Below are positions 12,093-24,400 of a DNA stretch of 64,000 bases, one piece after another. The translations under genes were made by a program, and so were the position numbers. How positions within the stretch are numbered: the first letter of the stretch is position 1; each line of letters starts with the position of its first letter. A model generated the notes under the pieces. It was not told the DNA's origin and did no database searches. It saw only the letters and a list, made by a program, of their open reading frames with translations. Source of the DNA: Anastatus disparis (lineage: Eukaryota; Arthropoda; Insecta; Hymenoptera; Eupelmidae); contig JAFFSR010000264.1 of the NCBI GenBank assembly GCA_017163975.1, positions 4,349,501 to 4,413,500 of the forward strand, in the 5' to 3' direction.

Positions 12093-12553
12093 TAGAAATA
12101 CTAACAATGTAAAAGCTGGGGGGATGACTTACCTCAAAATTTTGTACGCGTCTGCTTCTATATACGTCTACATTCTTTGGTATAGAATATTAAATAAAAT
12201 CTAATACAACATACCTGTCTTTTATTAGCATCGTCTGACATATTGGATTTAGGATATATTTGTTACGATCAGAAAGTAAGAGAGAAGGAGACTCAACTGT
12301 AATGCGCTCAAGTGAGCAAAACTAGGACGCATTTTCCGACAAAATTATTCAAGTCTGATCAACAAAATAGCTTGCATTTAACTGCTTACAGAGCGTTCTC
12401 GCGGCGACGAGATGCACTAAACGTTGAGAGAGCCGTCGAAATACAATAACTCACAGCATTAATCTTCTTTAATTAAGATAAAAATTAATTAAAAAATAAT
12501 AAATTATAATTTTTATGTTATAAAGTATATTCTAATATGTATTTTTCAATAAA

Positions 12554-14005
12554 ATGACTAACACTAATAGTTTTAACATGACTACTAAATCTAGAATTAT
12601 GTATGCAGACGTTTCTTCAGTAAAAAAGCCTGAAAAAATAGCTGTAGTCGAGGATGAAACTGAGATATCCAAATGCATGGATGTAGAAACTTCAGGGGTA
12701 GCAGAGGAAATGGAAGTTGAGGCATTGTCTGAGGAAGAATCTTCCGAGAGTGAAGAAAGCTCTGAAGATGAATACCTGCCAGATGGAGAAAGAGAAGCTC
12801 CTCAAACCTTCAATCAAAAGGAGTTGAGTGATCTTATTCGAGATCTAGGACTGCCTAAAGATGGAGCCGAATATCTAGCCTCAGTACTCAAAGAGAAAAA
12901 CCTGTTGGCACAAGGAACAACACCTTATCTTTACCGAGATAGAGAAAAAGGATTTCGAAAATATTTCACAAACGATACAGAAAACTCTCTAGTATTCTGT
13001 ACAGATGTCAAGGGGTTAGTGAATGAGCTAAAACCGAATTCATATAAAAACGAGGACTGGAGACTTTTTATTGATTCATCAAAACGAAGTTTCAAAGCTG
13101 TTTTACTTCACAACGGAAATAAGTTTTCATCTATTCCTATAGCTCACTCAACTAAATTGAAGGAAGCTTAGGATAGTATTGCAAAAAATAAAGTACTCTG
13201 AACATCAATGGAAAGTTTGTGGCGATCTTAAAATTGCAACCATGATATTAGAACAACAATCAGGTTTTACTAAAAATCCCTGCTTCTTATGTTTGTGGGA
13301 TAGCAGAGACAGGCAGAGTCACTATGTTAAAAAAATATGGTTAACTAGGGCAGATTTAGAACCAGGGTCGAAGAACATTATACGCCCACCATTGATTGAT
13401 GCATCAAAGTATCTGCTTTCTTTTATCATATCAAACTTGGTCTTGTGAAACAGTATGTAAAAGCTCTCAATAAAGATGGCGATTGTTTCATGTATTTAGG
13501 AGAAAAGTTTCCCGCAATAAGTGACGCTAAATTTAGAGAAGGTATTTTTGATGGTCCTCAAATTCGTACTCTATTTGAAGACGAAAATTTCATGACAAAA
13601 ATCACTGCCAATGAGAAAGCCGCATGGCAAAGTTTCGAATCTGTATGTGAAAACTTCTTAGGAAATAAAAAGAGTGAGAACTAAAAGGAACTTGTCAAAG
13701 AAATGTTGAAAAATTTTGAAAATTTGGGTCGCTTGATGAGCTATAAAATGCATTTCTTACATTCTCATCTCGATTACTTCCCTTCTTATCTTGGAGACTT
13801 CAGCGAAGAACAAGGAGAACGATTCCATCAAGATGTAAGTGTAATGGAGAATCGATATCAAGGAAAATGGGATGTTAACATGATGGCAGACTTTTGCTGG
13901 ATGCTGAAAAGAGACACTATGAGTAATAGCAGAAAAATAAAAAGAAACCCTTTGCACAGGTCAATTGAAGAAAAGAGAGTTCGTTACAAGAGGAAAAAGG
14001 AGTAG
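12554..14005 (+). pseudogene. Broken transposase-like gene (widespread uncharacterised arthropod family)
   Basis: Consecutive plus-strand frames read as one protein. An acidic N-terminal segment (EESSESEESSEDEY) is followed by KEGFRKYF/VFCTDVKGLV-type sequence, DWRLFIDSSKRSFKAVLLHN, then KIKYSEHQWKVCGDLKIA, GFTKNPCFLCLWDSRDRQ, KQYVKALNKDGDCF, and finally FLHSHLDYFPSYLGDFSEEQ with GERFHQDVSVMENRYQGKW. I recognise this as a multi-copy family in arthropod genomes that is usually left uncharacterised. Lesions: a stop and frame change at 13169-13180, a one-base shift near 13420-13445 and an in-frame TAA at 13682-13684. Inference: the spacing LFIDSS...CGDLK...GERFHQD, with a Cys-x2-Cys between the second and third, resembles a DDE transposase core. 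The start ATG at 12554 follows an AT-rich leader. Exons or terminal repeats are not evident. Confidence 0.75.
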
Positions 14006-14205
14006 AGCAAACAGAGTTGGAGTCCTAAAAAAAAGAAAAAAAAGGAAAGAAAAAACAAAAATTATATATATATGTTTAGAAAAGAGAAAGAACTTCTTGA
14101 ATGCCACGATTTACGTTTTTTCCTTTCTCGCAATATTTTTATTTTGTGAGCGGTTTTACAAGATTTTGACATTTTTTTCAAAGTTGTGGGGATATAAAAG
14201 TCAAA

Positions 14206-14640
14206 TACTCACCAGATCTCATTTTAGAGGCCTGAAATCCACATAAATCATACATAAGTCACTCATAAAAAACATGTATTGCAAGTAAGTTATGCTCTTT
14301 AATGCGAAATTTTACAATTTTTCGTAATTTTTTTCGTGTTTTCACAGTTTTTCACCAATTTTTCATACTTAGAATGATCTACGAGCAAAATAAACCCCGT
14401 ATTCGGTTTCAGCGCATGAAAATACATAAAAACCATGTATAGTACACTCACAAAAAAATGTATTGCTCATAACCTATATTTTAAGGTGTGAATTTTTATG
14501 ATTTTTCGCGATTTTTGACGATTATTCGCGATTTAAAAAAGATTTTAGGGGTGTTTGGGCAAAACCAACCTCGGATTCGGATTCAGCGTGTCAAAATACA
14601 TAAGGATAGATAGGTCTGGTTTCTTGAACAGACCAATTTT
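14206..14640 (+). repeat. Two-unit diverged repeat downstream of the transposase-like pseudogene
   Basis: Two tandem units of about 200 bp each begin with a catacataagtcactcataa / gtatagtacactcacaaaaa phrase and an atgtattgc segment. They continue with tttttcgyratttttt and end with aaccccgtattcggtttcag / aacctcggattcggattcag and aaaatacataa. The block lies just beyond the pseudogene and probably belongs to the same element as its 3' region. Confidence 0.6.
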
Positions 14641-14836
14641 TTTTTGTGCCGGTGTAATTTATTGAAATTGTAAAAAAAATAAAATTATTTTAAAATTGTA
14701 AAAAAAAATTGAAAACTATCGATGATACTTATTTTAAACCTAAAATCTAAAATGATTAAACAACTGGGGGTATATGAGCATATATCATTTCACGCTTAAT
14801 AAGTTTCAAAGTAGTTTTGGGTGAGTGGGGAATATA

Positions 14837-15864
14837 CACTGCCGCCGAGATACTTTTGCCCCCCTTCGTCTAAAATCGACTTATCTAAAAAGTTTTATAA
14901 CTCTGGAAAAAATGGTCATAGCCTAAAAATTCCAACGGGATTCGAAAGATTGTTGAAAATTCTTTTAAAAACTATTGGTTTGATATAAAAAAACCATTTT
15001 TTTCGTATCTCCTATCCTTGTTTAAAAAGAAATTTTTTTTAACTTTGTTTTGACTTTGTAAAATAGTGTTCAATTTTAGTAGAAATCGTTACATTAATAC
15101 AAAATCAAATAGGTTTTAAAGCTTATATTTCGACGATGAAAATGCAATGTCGAACGTCTAGATTCGACCTTTTAAACCAGAGTTATAAGATTTTATATTT
15201 AAAAATAAGGTTTTTTTTCGATGTATGAATATCTCTGAATTTAAGAGGAATAGAAAAATTTGTCAGAGAGAAAAAATGTTCCTTTTTGGTCAAATAGTAA
15301 TAATATATAATAAAAAATTGATTTCGAAAAAAAATTTTTTTTTTGTTGGAATGTAATGAAATTTTGATATCTTTAAAATATTGAACAACGTGGGTAAAAA
15401 AGGCAAAAAAAAATTTTTTTTCCGAAATCAATTTTTTATTATATATTATTATTATTTGACCAAAAAGGAACATTTTTTCTCTCTGACAAATTTTTCTATT
15501 CCTTTTAAATTCAGAGATATTCGTACATCGAAAAAAACCTTATTTTTAAATATAAAATCTTATAACTCTGGTTTAAAAGGTCGAAACTAGACGGTTTTGT
15601 ATTAATGTAACTATTTCTACTAAAATTGAACACTATTTTACAAAGTCAAAACAAAGTTAAAAAAAATTTCTTTTTAAACAAGGATAAGAGATACGAAAAA
15701 AATGGTTTTTTTTTATATCAAACCAATAGTTCTTAAAAGAATTTTCAACAATCTTTCGAATCCCGTTGGAATTTTTAGGCTACGACCATTTTTTCCAGAG
15801 GTATAAAACTTTTTAGATAAGTCGATTTTAGACAAAGGGGGGCAAAAGTATCTCGGCGGCAGTG
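14837..15864. mobile_element. 1028-bp near-perfect palindromic MITE with TA target
   Basis: The termini CACTGCCGCCGAGATACTTT and its exact reverse complement abut TA on both sides (14835-14836, 15865-15866). Arms of about 490 and 465 bp pair almost throughout around a loop of about 45 bp centred near 15370. The left arm holds about 50 extra bases (about 15120-15175). Opposed open frames in the arms mirror each other and are not genes. The TA duplication and CA-starting termini suggest Tc1/mariner mobilisation. Confidence 0.9.
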
Positions 15865-15866
15865 TA

Positions 15867-16189
15867 AGTGCTTTTCATTTTGGATGCGCGAGTTTTTGGA
15901 AAATAATTAGTCCAATATTAATATTTAAGTACATTTTTATTTACAACTTGACAGCTAGAGGTAACAAAACAGACTGAACTTTATAATTTATTTACATAAA
16001 ACCTCGTGTGTAGTCCGTTATTATAGCATTTCTCGCGCTAGTAGTTCGCTTTTAACATTTCGGAACGACACCGCGAAAATTGCGACAATAACGGACTATA
16101 TCCCTCGTTACTAAAAACAAAACACTCAACATTAGTTTGTTCGATGTATATTAATTCGAATCGCCACACTACCCCCCCCCCACCGAAGT
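15867..16189 (-). mobile_element. Probable 3' LTR and polypurine tract of a Ty3/gypsy element
   Basis: On the minus strand an 11-G polypurine tract (plus-strand 16171-16189) is followed by TGTGGCGATTCGA at 16168, the expected start of a 3' LTR. It lies about 170 bp after the integrase stop. The far LTR end is not certain; it lies near 15867-15880, next to the palindromic MITE. Only one LTR is visible. Confidence 0.5.
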
Positions 16190-16332
16190 AAAAATGACTA
16201 AGGTTCAAACATGTTTGGAAAACGAACAATTCTTTGTGAGCGCGTTTTTTGCTCAACTTTTGGTAATGTTGAAGTGGAAATTGGTGACGGTGAATTTATT
16301 GGTTTGCATCTTGAATTTCTAGAGGTGGACAA

Positions 16333-16672
16333 TTCTTAATCTTGACAAATAAAGGCTGGTTTGACGCGATCTATTGAAACTTTATTATGTTTATTATTTA
16401 TTTTCAAAGTAACCGTTTTATTATCACAATCAATAATCTGAAATGGTCCAATATAAGGGCATTGAAGAGCTTTTAAGGCTGGATCTTCACGTAAAAATGC
16501 ATGTGCACAATCAGATAACTCCTTAAACACAAACGTCCCTGTTTGAGTATGTCTCGATGCAGGGGTAAGTCGTACACGAGATATGTGCTCCCTTAAATTT
16601 TGGAGAAAAGTTGAAAAATCTTTCTAACGTTCTTCAGTGAGACCCAAAGTCGATAAAAAATCGATAGTTATT
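16333..16672 (-). pseudogene. Ty3/gypsy integrase C-terminal fragment
   Basis: The minus-strand reading gives DFLSTLGLTEE, a stop at about 16626, then FSTFLQNLREHISRVRLTPA, a HVFVR-like DCAHAFLRED, the GPF element in QCPYIGPFQIID, and NKVSIDRVKPAFI just before the stop. This is the characteristic C-terminal (GPY/F) end of Ty3/gypsy Pol. The fragment is short and interrupted, so inactive. The rest of pol is absent to the right. Confidence 0.85.
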
Positions 16673-16679
16673 AAAACAA

Positions 16680-18140
16680 ACACAACTCAATGATAACTTA
16701 ATCAATAATAGCAATAAATTATAATTAAATTAAATCAAATATATTTAACGCATTAAAGCCCATGGCCACACCAGTACAGATAGAGCCAAACTAATTTGGA
16801 AGTGTGCCATGGATAAAAAAAAGGTTACACGTGTTTTTTTGTTTAATTTTTAAATTGTTAATTAACAAATTGTTTGAACAATATTGAGTTTTTGCAAAAT
16901 CTGACAGCGGCAATCGATTCTACAGGAAAAATTACATAAAAAACATGTATAACAGCATTTCAAAATATCAATTGTTTATTGGTAAAATTTAATTAAACAA
17001 ATTAGCATATCTGTACCTTGGCTCTGCCCATGACTAAACAATGCGGGATACCGAAAAACAAATTGTGGAATGTGTGCTATGGCTAAAAGTAAAAGTTTTT
17101 CATGAGAAACCATTGTTGAAATAATTTGTTTATGAACAAATTGTAGAGTGGGCCTGGCAAGTTTATAGCTGTAATATTACTTTTATTCTTACTTTTGCGT
17201 TAATTATTCAAATTAAAGTAGTATTATTTTTTTTAATTTGTTAAAGATAGTTTTATATTTTCAATAACATTTTATATGGCTTTTTTTTATACTCTATATT
17301 TTTAACAAAGAAATTTTTGATTGATTCATTATCATCAAAATATAGGTACAAGATCATTTATAAGTATTATTATTTTAAATCATATTAAAACTTGACCACA
17401 TATTATTGATTTCAGTATTTTTTAAGAGTATTTTTATTATAATCAAATTCCCATTTTTTTATTATCTATAAAAATTAATTATAATGCTAAAGCCTTTTTT
17501 TAGAGATATTATAACAGATTTTTTTTCATAGTTGATTGTATTAAATTAGTTTTAATTTTTGACAAAATACTTTTTATTTCTAAGATAGTGTAAAAGATTT
17601 TTTTTTTAAACTAACTTGCCGTAATTTTACTTTTTTAAAGGTTTTTTGGAGGGTTTATTTAACAACTCATTGTTTATTGTTCTCTTTTAAAATTAATAAT
17701 TAAATTGTATGGTAAAGTAACAAGTTTAATTTTAGTACGGTGGAATCTTTATATATAGCTTTAAAAATAAAAATACTATTCTGAAATATTATTTTTAAAC
17801 AAGCGTTATGTAAAACTTAAATCTGTCGAAAATTTTTAAAAAATATATAAATAATTTAACAAAAATTCTTACTTTGTACTTTATTTTATCTTTAAAAAAT
17901 ACCTTATAGGAGAGAGGGGGGTTGTGACGATCTAATGAATCATTATTCGATATATTTTGACTATTCATGTAACCAAATTCCAAATCCCCGAGGGGTGCCA
18001 TTTCGCCTATCTTATTGTACCATACCCTTTCTTATAAAAGAAACTATGAGTCAAAGTTTTTTATGAGAAAAGAAGCTAGAGCAAATCAGTATGGAAAATC
18101 AGATGAAAAAAGTTTCATCGAACTTAAACAAAGCATATAT
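16680..18140. other. AT-rich spacer, nothing recognised
   Basis: Homopolymeric A/T-rich sequence with no supported gene. Short GC-richer phrases near 16750-16810 and 17005-17045 (gccacaccagtacagat, ctgtaccttggctctgccc) look like remnants of one element but do not resolve into clear terminal repeats. Confidence 0.4.
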
Positions 18141-18150
18141 TAGCATAATA

Positions 18151-18390
18151 AAAGTTTTTACCAACAGGAAGCATTTTTATGCTTTTTTTTGTCTTTAATT
18201 CAAGCTTTGTAATTTTTTTCAACTTACACGCGGTAAATGATATACTGCATACAAAGAAAGTGAAAAAAAGAACGTTTTTACTAACAAGAAACTTTTTCAT
18301 TCTGTTTTTTTTCTGTAATTCAAACTCTGTAATTTTTCCACCTTATTCGTGGTAAGTGATATACCGTATACGAAGAAAAGAAGAAAGTAG
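18151..18390. repeat. Tandem duplication, 120-bp period, two units
   Basis: The phrase gtttttaccaacaggaa...gtctttaattcaagctttgtaa...ggtaaatgatatactgcata at 18151-18270 recurs 120 bp later as gtttttactaacaagaa...ctgtaattcaaactctgtaa...ggtaagtgatataccgtata. Divergence is about 15-20 percent by eye. Open frames here are chance. Confidence 0.7.
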
Positions 18391-20454
18391 AAAAATACTA
18401 CAAGTGTTAATTTAGCAAAGCCATCGCAGTAAGTAAAGTTAATATACGAGGAGGTACGAAAGATAAGAAACTGCAAAAGTTTTGTATACACCCTCATTTG
18501 TTACACGGCAAATTGCGCAACTGCAGTTTTTTCCGGAAAGTTTTGCCTTTTTCATGCGTATAGCATAGATTTGTCGTTTGCGCCTAAAAATATAGTTGCG
18601 ATAGTTTGCCGGATATTGTACAACTTTGCTAAACGCTAGAAAAGTTGATCTTCTTTTACTTATAGTTTAAGTGCATATAATTTTTTATTACAATACTGAA
18701 GAAACGTTTTGTATATTTTTGGATTAATTACAAATAAATTATAAAGAAAATTAAAATGGAAATTATAAACTCTTAATTAAAACTTGCACGATTAAAATGG
18801 CTCCAAGAAAGTAAAATTAAAATATGCAAATGAACCTAATTTACAAACGAAAACAATATGAACTCTTTTACTGCATTTAAAGTTATTTTTACAATTGCAT
18901 CAAAAATGTTTTTTACTTTAAAATATAATTCACAATTATAACTTTCTTCAGTACAAAGACTGTTTCTTAGAATAAATATTTCATCTGTAATAATTGATAT
19001 AAATGTTTTATCAATTATTAACTTTTTTTAAAAAATTTTATTTCTATTGATTGAAAATCTTAGTTTTTTTTTTAATATGACTTTATTTAGTTAATTTAGA
19101 TCTCAAAATAATTGCATAATATCTCAGATCAAGTGATACAAATACATGATTGGTCGGACATTAAAATATTTAATTTATAAAATTAAATATCTAAAAAATT
19201 ATTTTTTAAATCAATAAATATGATAAGAGTGATGATAAAAATGGTTATTAAACATTTTATTATACTTTTTATGCGGGTACTACTGCTTTTATAACTGCGC
19301 AATATATTTTTAAAGCTTTGATAATATATTTTATGACAATGTAGTATTAGGTGTGGCTTTTAACTTGTTTTATGACTACGGTAAGTTCAAAGATGTTGCA
19401 TAGTCATGGTTAATGCACGCGGCTGCGAAATTTACGCCAATGAAAAAAAAGAAACAAAAATCGAGAACTTCAATTTGAAAGTAAAAGAAATCATTGAACT
19501 TTAAAATCGCTAAAGTTTTTAAGAATGTATTATATATGAAAATAAACTTACGTTTTTTAATTAAAAGTTTTTAAATTTTATTTAATCGATTTACCATAAC
19601 AAAATGTTGATAAGAAGATTTTCAATAAAGTTAGCAGTAAAGTATCTTATCGATAACAAAGTTACTTTTTTCTTTAATTGAAAAAGTTGACTTACATAGT
19701 TATAAAAAATGTATAAATGATAGTTGATAAATATTCACATATAAGAAGAAAACTTTTTAATAATCATAAATTATAAATTTGTGTAAGAGTCGGTGAATGT
19801 CAATATAACTATAAACGCATCACCAATATTTCCACATTATTTTTCCCAATTATTTTACTATAGTATTTGCATGACTAATAATTATGAACTTTTTTAAAAA
19901 TTCATCAGTTTAATATGTTTTTGAAATATTTATTAGAAATTGTACAATGAATAAAATAAACAATATAAAAATAAAGAATGTTATGAAAATGTATAACACT
20001 TAAATTGTAGTTTAAAAATATTTTTGCTTTTTTAATAGAAAACCTTTCTGTTAAAAACGATACTAAATTATGAAATAAAATTTCCAGTTTGACATTTTTC
20101 TTTACCATAAAAGAAACTTTTTTTCCTAACAACTTTATGTATTAAAAAAGAATCTATTCTTAAGAAATCTTTATTTAGCTAAAGATACTCTAGCGCTTAC
20201 CTATAGAATTATGTAGTTTGTAATTTTCTCAACGATCAATTGCTTAAAATTAGTAAGTTCTATAAAAAGCTTTCTGTTAAATAGCGAACGTTAAATAATT
20301 TATTTGAAACTCTTAGAATCTGGTAATAGATATTTCACGCCCACATAACGAGCTGATGACAGATCAAACGTACAATGTATATAGATTGTTTTACTAAGTT
20401 GGGTAAGAAAATTTTTCTTTACCATTGTATAGATTTGACTGTAAAGACTTATTC
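18391..20454. other. AT-rich spacer, nothing recognised
   Basis: No coding, RNA or repeat feature could be supported apart from poly-A/T runs. Confidence 0.4.
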
Positions 20455-20940
20455 AACTAACATGAAGAGTACATTGTATTTGAATCTCAGATTTTCTTCT
20501 AGTGCTTTAGCTAAGATCAAATTCTTAAATAAGCCGCGTAAATTCAATGTTTGATTTTTTCAAAATTATTAACCATCCAGTTCAAATTTGAAGAATTTTG
20601 AAAAAAATTTTTTGAAAAAAATTTTTTTATAAAAATACAAATTAAACCTTACAATAAAAAAAAATATTTTAGTTTGATGTGTAGAAAAGGTGCGAAGAAA
20701 CAATAATTAAAATGAAATATAGATTAATACAAAATTTTTTTATCTCTTCAAAACTTCAAAATACTTCAATTTTTTTAATAAATTTTTTTCAACTTGAAGG
20801 ATTTGATCTCAATTTTAAATCTATGATAAGTTTTAAAACTGTACGATTGATAATTATTTTTTAAAGAGACTTAAAATTCAAACTGCTTAAGTTAGAAGGA
20901 AATCCGAGATTCTATTTTAATTTACTCTCCTCTTAAGTAT
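20455..20940. mobile_element. Diverged foldback element, same family as the one at 22.75 kb
   Basis: The left end gaagagtacattgtatttg...ctcagattttcttct pairs with the right end agaaggaaatccgagattct...tttactctcctctt. The same terminal phrase (gcattgcatttgggtctcgg) bounds the better-preserved copy at 22750-23420. Centre A/T-rich, no coding frame. Confidence 0.6.
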
Positions 20941-21488
20941 ATAAAGAGTGACATTAATTTTTAATAGAAACATTTATTGAAAAGCAATAAAATATTTTTG
21001 TATATTTAATATTAGAGTAAGTTCGTAATTTTAACTTATATTTATGTAATTAAATTTATTATAATATGGTGTAGCAAAATGATAATAAGAAATTATATAA
21101 TAATGGTGTAGAAGTGATGTAATTTTCGTATAAATTATATGTAATGGAGTACTAATTAAAAATTCTACAAATTATACGAATTTGGAATCATTTTAAATAA
21201 TTGTAAAAATTTTAGACAATGAATATTTAATTGTCTTTGCACAATTTTAGAAAAAATAAAAGATCAAAATTATTTTTAATTATTTAAGATCTTGTACACT
21301 AGTTATAATACTTATATTTTTAAAGTTGCATCTTTTAAAATTGCTTAACATAAAAAAAGTTTAAATAAATTTTCGTTTCTTTTTAATTCAGGTATCAAAA
21401 GTTCATCAAGCACGTAAGTAACTTTAAATTATAAAATAATGAAAAATAAATAATTAATCGTCATTTATATACATGTATAATTTTTAGA

Positions 21489-24400
21489 ATGACGATTAAA
21501 ATAGAAGATAGTACAGAATATGAAAAATTAATGTGGCCATTAATAACAACATTTCAGCCGATAGCCTGTTGGCCAAATCGTAGCGAGATCGAAGGTGTTC
21601 GTAATATAAAAAATGTTTTACGTATTTTTAATCGTTATCTTGCTATTGTAATTATCTTCCTTATAACATTTGGTACAATATCAGAAAGTGTACATTATTG
21701 GGGCGAAGATATGAACGATACAATAGAATGCAGTTTGATAGCATCGGCTTGTGCTATGGCATTATTTCGTGTTGTATTATTTAGTACTAAACAAAAAGAT
21801 ATGCTTTTCGTTGTCGAAATGATGAAAAAAGATTGGACGAAATCAAGTATAGAAGATAAATTATTATTACGACATAAATGCTTGTTGGCCTTCAAATTAG
21901 CTAAATTCTTCATTATTAGCGTTGCAGTGGGCAGTTCGTCTTTCGTCGTTTTGCCCCTTTTAGAGGTTACATCATCATAATTATTGGGTTGAATGAGCTG
22001 TTTTAAATTTATTAGTAATTCAGAAAATAATAAAATTGAGTAATGTGTATTTTATACTACTTTAACCTTAAAATCATTTTAGTCATTGATTCAGAAAATA
22101 ATAAAATTTAGTAATGTATATTTTATACTACGTACCCTTAAAATCGTAACTTTAATAAGATTATTCGACTCTCGTGGTATAAAATACATTACGGTACGGG
22201 TGTGTAAAGGCTGTTTTACGAAACTCGTTACAGTCCTCGCTTCGGACTATAAATTTTACGTTTCGTAAATTCGTTGCAGAATGTACTATTATTTGAATTC
22301 AGAAATTTACAATGATTAAATAATAATTTGAAGCAAACTATCTTATAAAATTATTTTGTTAGTTTAAAATCAATATGGATTCCTAATAACTAAATAAATT
22401 TGAATAATTTTATATATTTAAAAATGATTATAGATATTATTTATTACCATCGATGTCATTTTATTCTTTGTCAATCATATTTTTGATACTGCGTGCGTAA
22501 AATTGCATTTTATACAACACAACTAAATTCTTAATATGCAATTTTATGCAGTCAAAAAATATTGTTCAATACCAGTGCATTAAAATATAAATATTTGTGC
22601 GATTTATGTGTATGAATATTTATAATTTAACGCTTAAGTATCGAAAAGTACTATAAATTATATATGTGATCTCATATTTTTCTTATGTAATGAAAAGAAC
22701 GTTATAGATTAAAATTAAAAAAAAAATACTTGCCACATATGGATGAATCTTACAAGAAGAGTGCATTGCATTTGGGTCTCGGATTTTCTTCTAACTTGAG
22801 AATATTTTTTTTACTTAATATCATGGAAAAAGCTGTGTCCATTCGATCCGACGCTCGATTTTTTCCGAGTTAAGAGCAGTTTTATCTGTTTTGTTAAGAA
22901 ATTTACATCTGCTTTATAGTTTTACAGTTTTCGAACTACTTATTTTATAAGGTTTTTACTAATTGCATATTAAAGTTGAGATTCAAACGTTTCGATTAAA
23001 AAAAACGTGTTCAGAAAGCTCAAGTTTTTCAAAAGTTATAAGGGAATAAAAATAGCGCAAATATTTAACTGAAAATATGCAAAGAAAATAAATGCTGTAT
23101 TTTAGTCTGAATTTCAATTTCATCCTTTTACAACTTTTGAACAACTTGAACTTTTTGAACACGTTTTTTTTAATTGAAAGGTTTTAATCTCAACTTTAAT
23201 ATGTAATGAGTAAAACCCTTGTAGAATAAGTAGTTCTAAAACTATAAAGCTATAAAGCAGATGCAAATTTTTTAACAAAACAGACAAAACTGCTTATAAC
23301 TCGGAAAATATCGAGCGTTGGACCGAATGGACGCGGCTTTTTTCATGATTGTATATAAGAAAAAATATCCCAAAGTTAGAATAAAATCCGAGACCCAAAT
23401 GCAATGTGCTCTCCTTGTTAGTCCAGGTTCTTTTATATAGTTGTAATCACGTTTTTAAATCTAAAAAAAATTTTGTTTTAGTATACTTGAATTTCATTTT
23501 TGAATATATGATCCGCGTAATCAGTTGAAGAACTAAACACTTAAGATGCTCTAAAAAAATTATTTTAGAAAAAAGATTAAAATACACTGATAGAAAAGAT
23601 TTCTTCTAATACATGTTTCTACTTGAGAAGAGAATAAAATTTATTGCTTGTTTTTGGGTGTTCTTGCGTGTAGGAGAAAAATGCTCAACAATTTTTATTA
23701 ATAGGCTTTAATAATTCTATTCCCATGTTAATATTTTCTAAAACAAATAAAATTTCTATTAAAAGTATTTAATAATATGTCTGCATAATAGAAGAATGTA
23801 AAGATATGCCATGTCATAATATGTTTATCAACATCACGATAGAAGTCAGAAGTAGAAATAAAATCCGATAATGACAAAAAATTAATAAATGGATATCTCT
23901 ATCTCTGTCTTCTAACGCAATTGCTGACAATGCACTTAAATAAAATAACTGTATAAGCACCCTGATAGTAGCTAGCAGAATTAGTCTAGGAACAAATAAA
24001 CAGCCGACGTTACTAGAAAGACTAGCGAATTCTGCTGTTTAACTAGCAAAAACTGCTAGTCTTTCTACTAACGTCAGCTGTTTACTTATTACTAGACTGA
24101 TTCTAGTAACTACTGCCAGGGTGCCTAGTATATACGACTGTTTTTTTCGGTTCTCTTAAAGAATATATAATTGATCAGATTTCCTCTTCAAATTAGTGGA
24201 TTTCTCCTAGAGGAAAGCGATTTTTATTCTAACAACAAAAACAGCGAGGTTGATTCTACTAATGTCATAGTAGATTTATCTTTGCGGGGAGAAATTCTAA
24301 TGAAATGGACTTTTCGTTTCTTCGCAAGAATTCATTTCTTTCAGTGTAATTTATCTTTTATAAAAGTTTTTCGTTGCTAAGGTGTTGAATTAAACGTGAT

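Noticed and set aside
13703..14246. Separate genes for each open frame after 13171
   Set aside because: The frames join into one family protein with intervening lesions; the Lys-rich 13965-14246 frame is chance.
15183..15590. Two opposed frames with nearly identical protein sequence
   Set aside because: They are the two arms of the palindromic MITE read from opposite strands.
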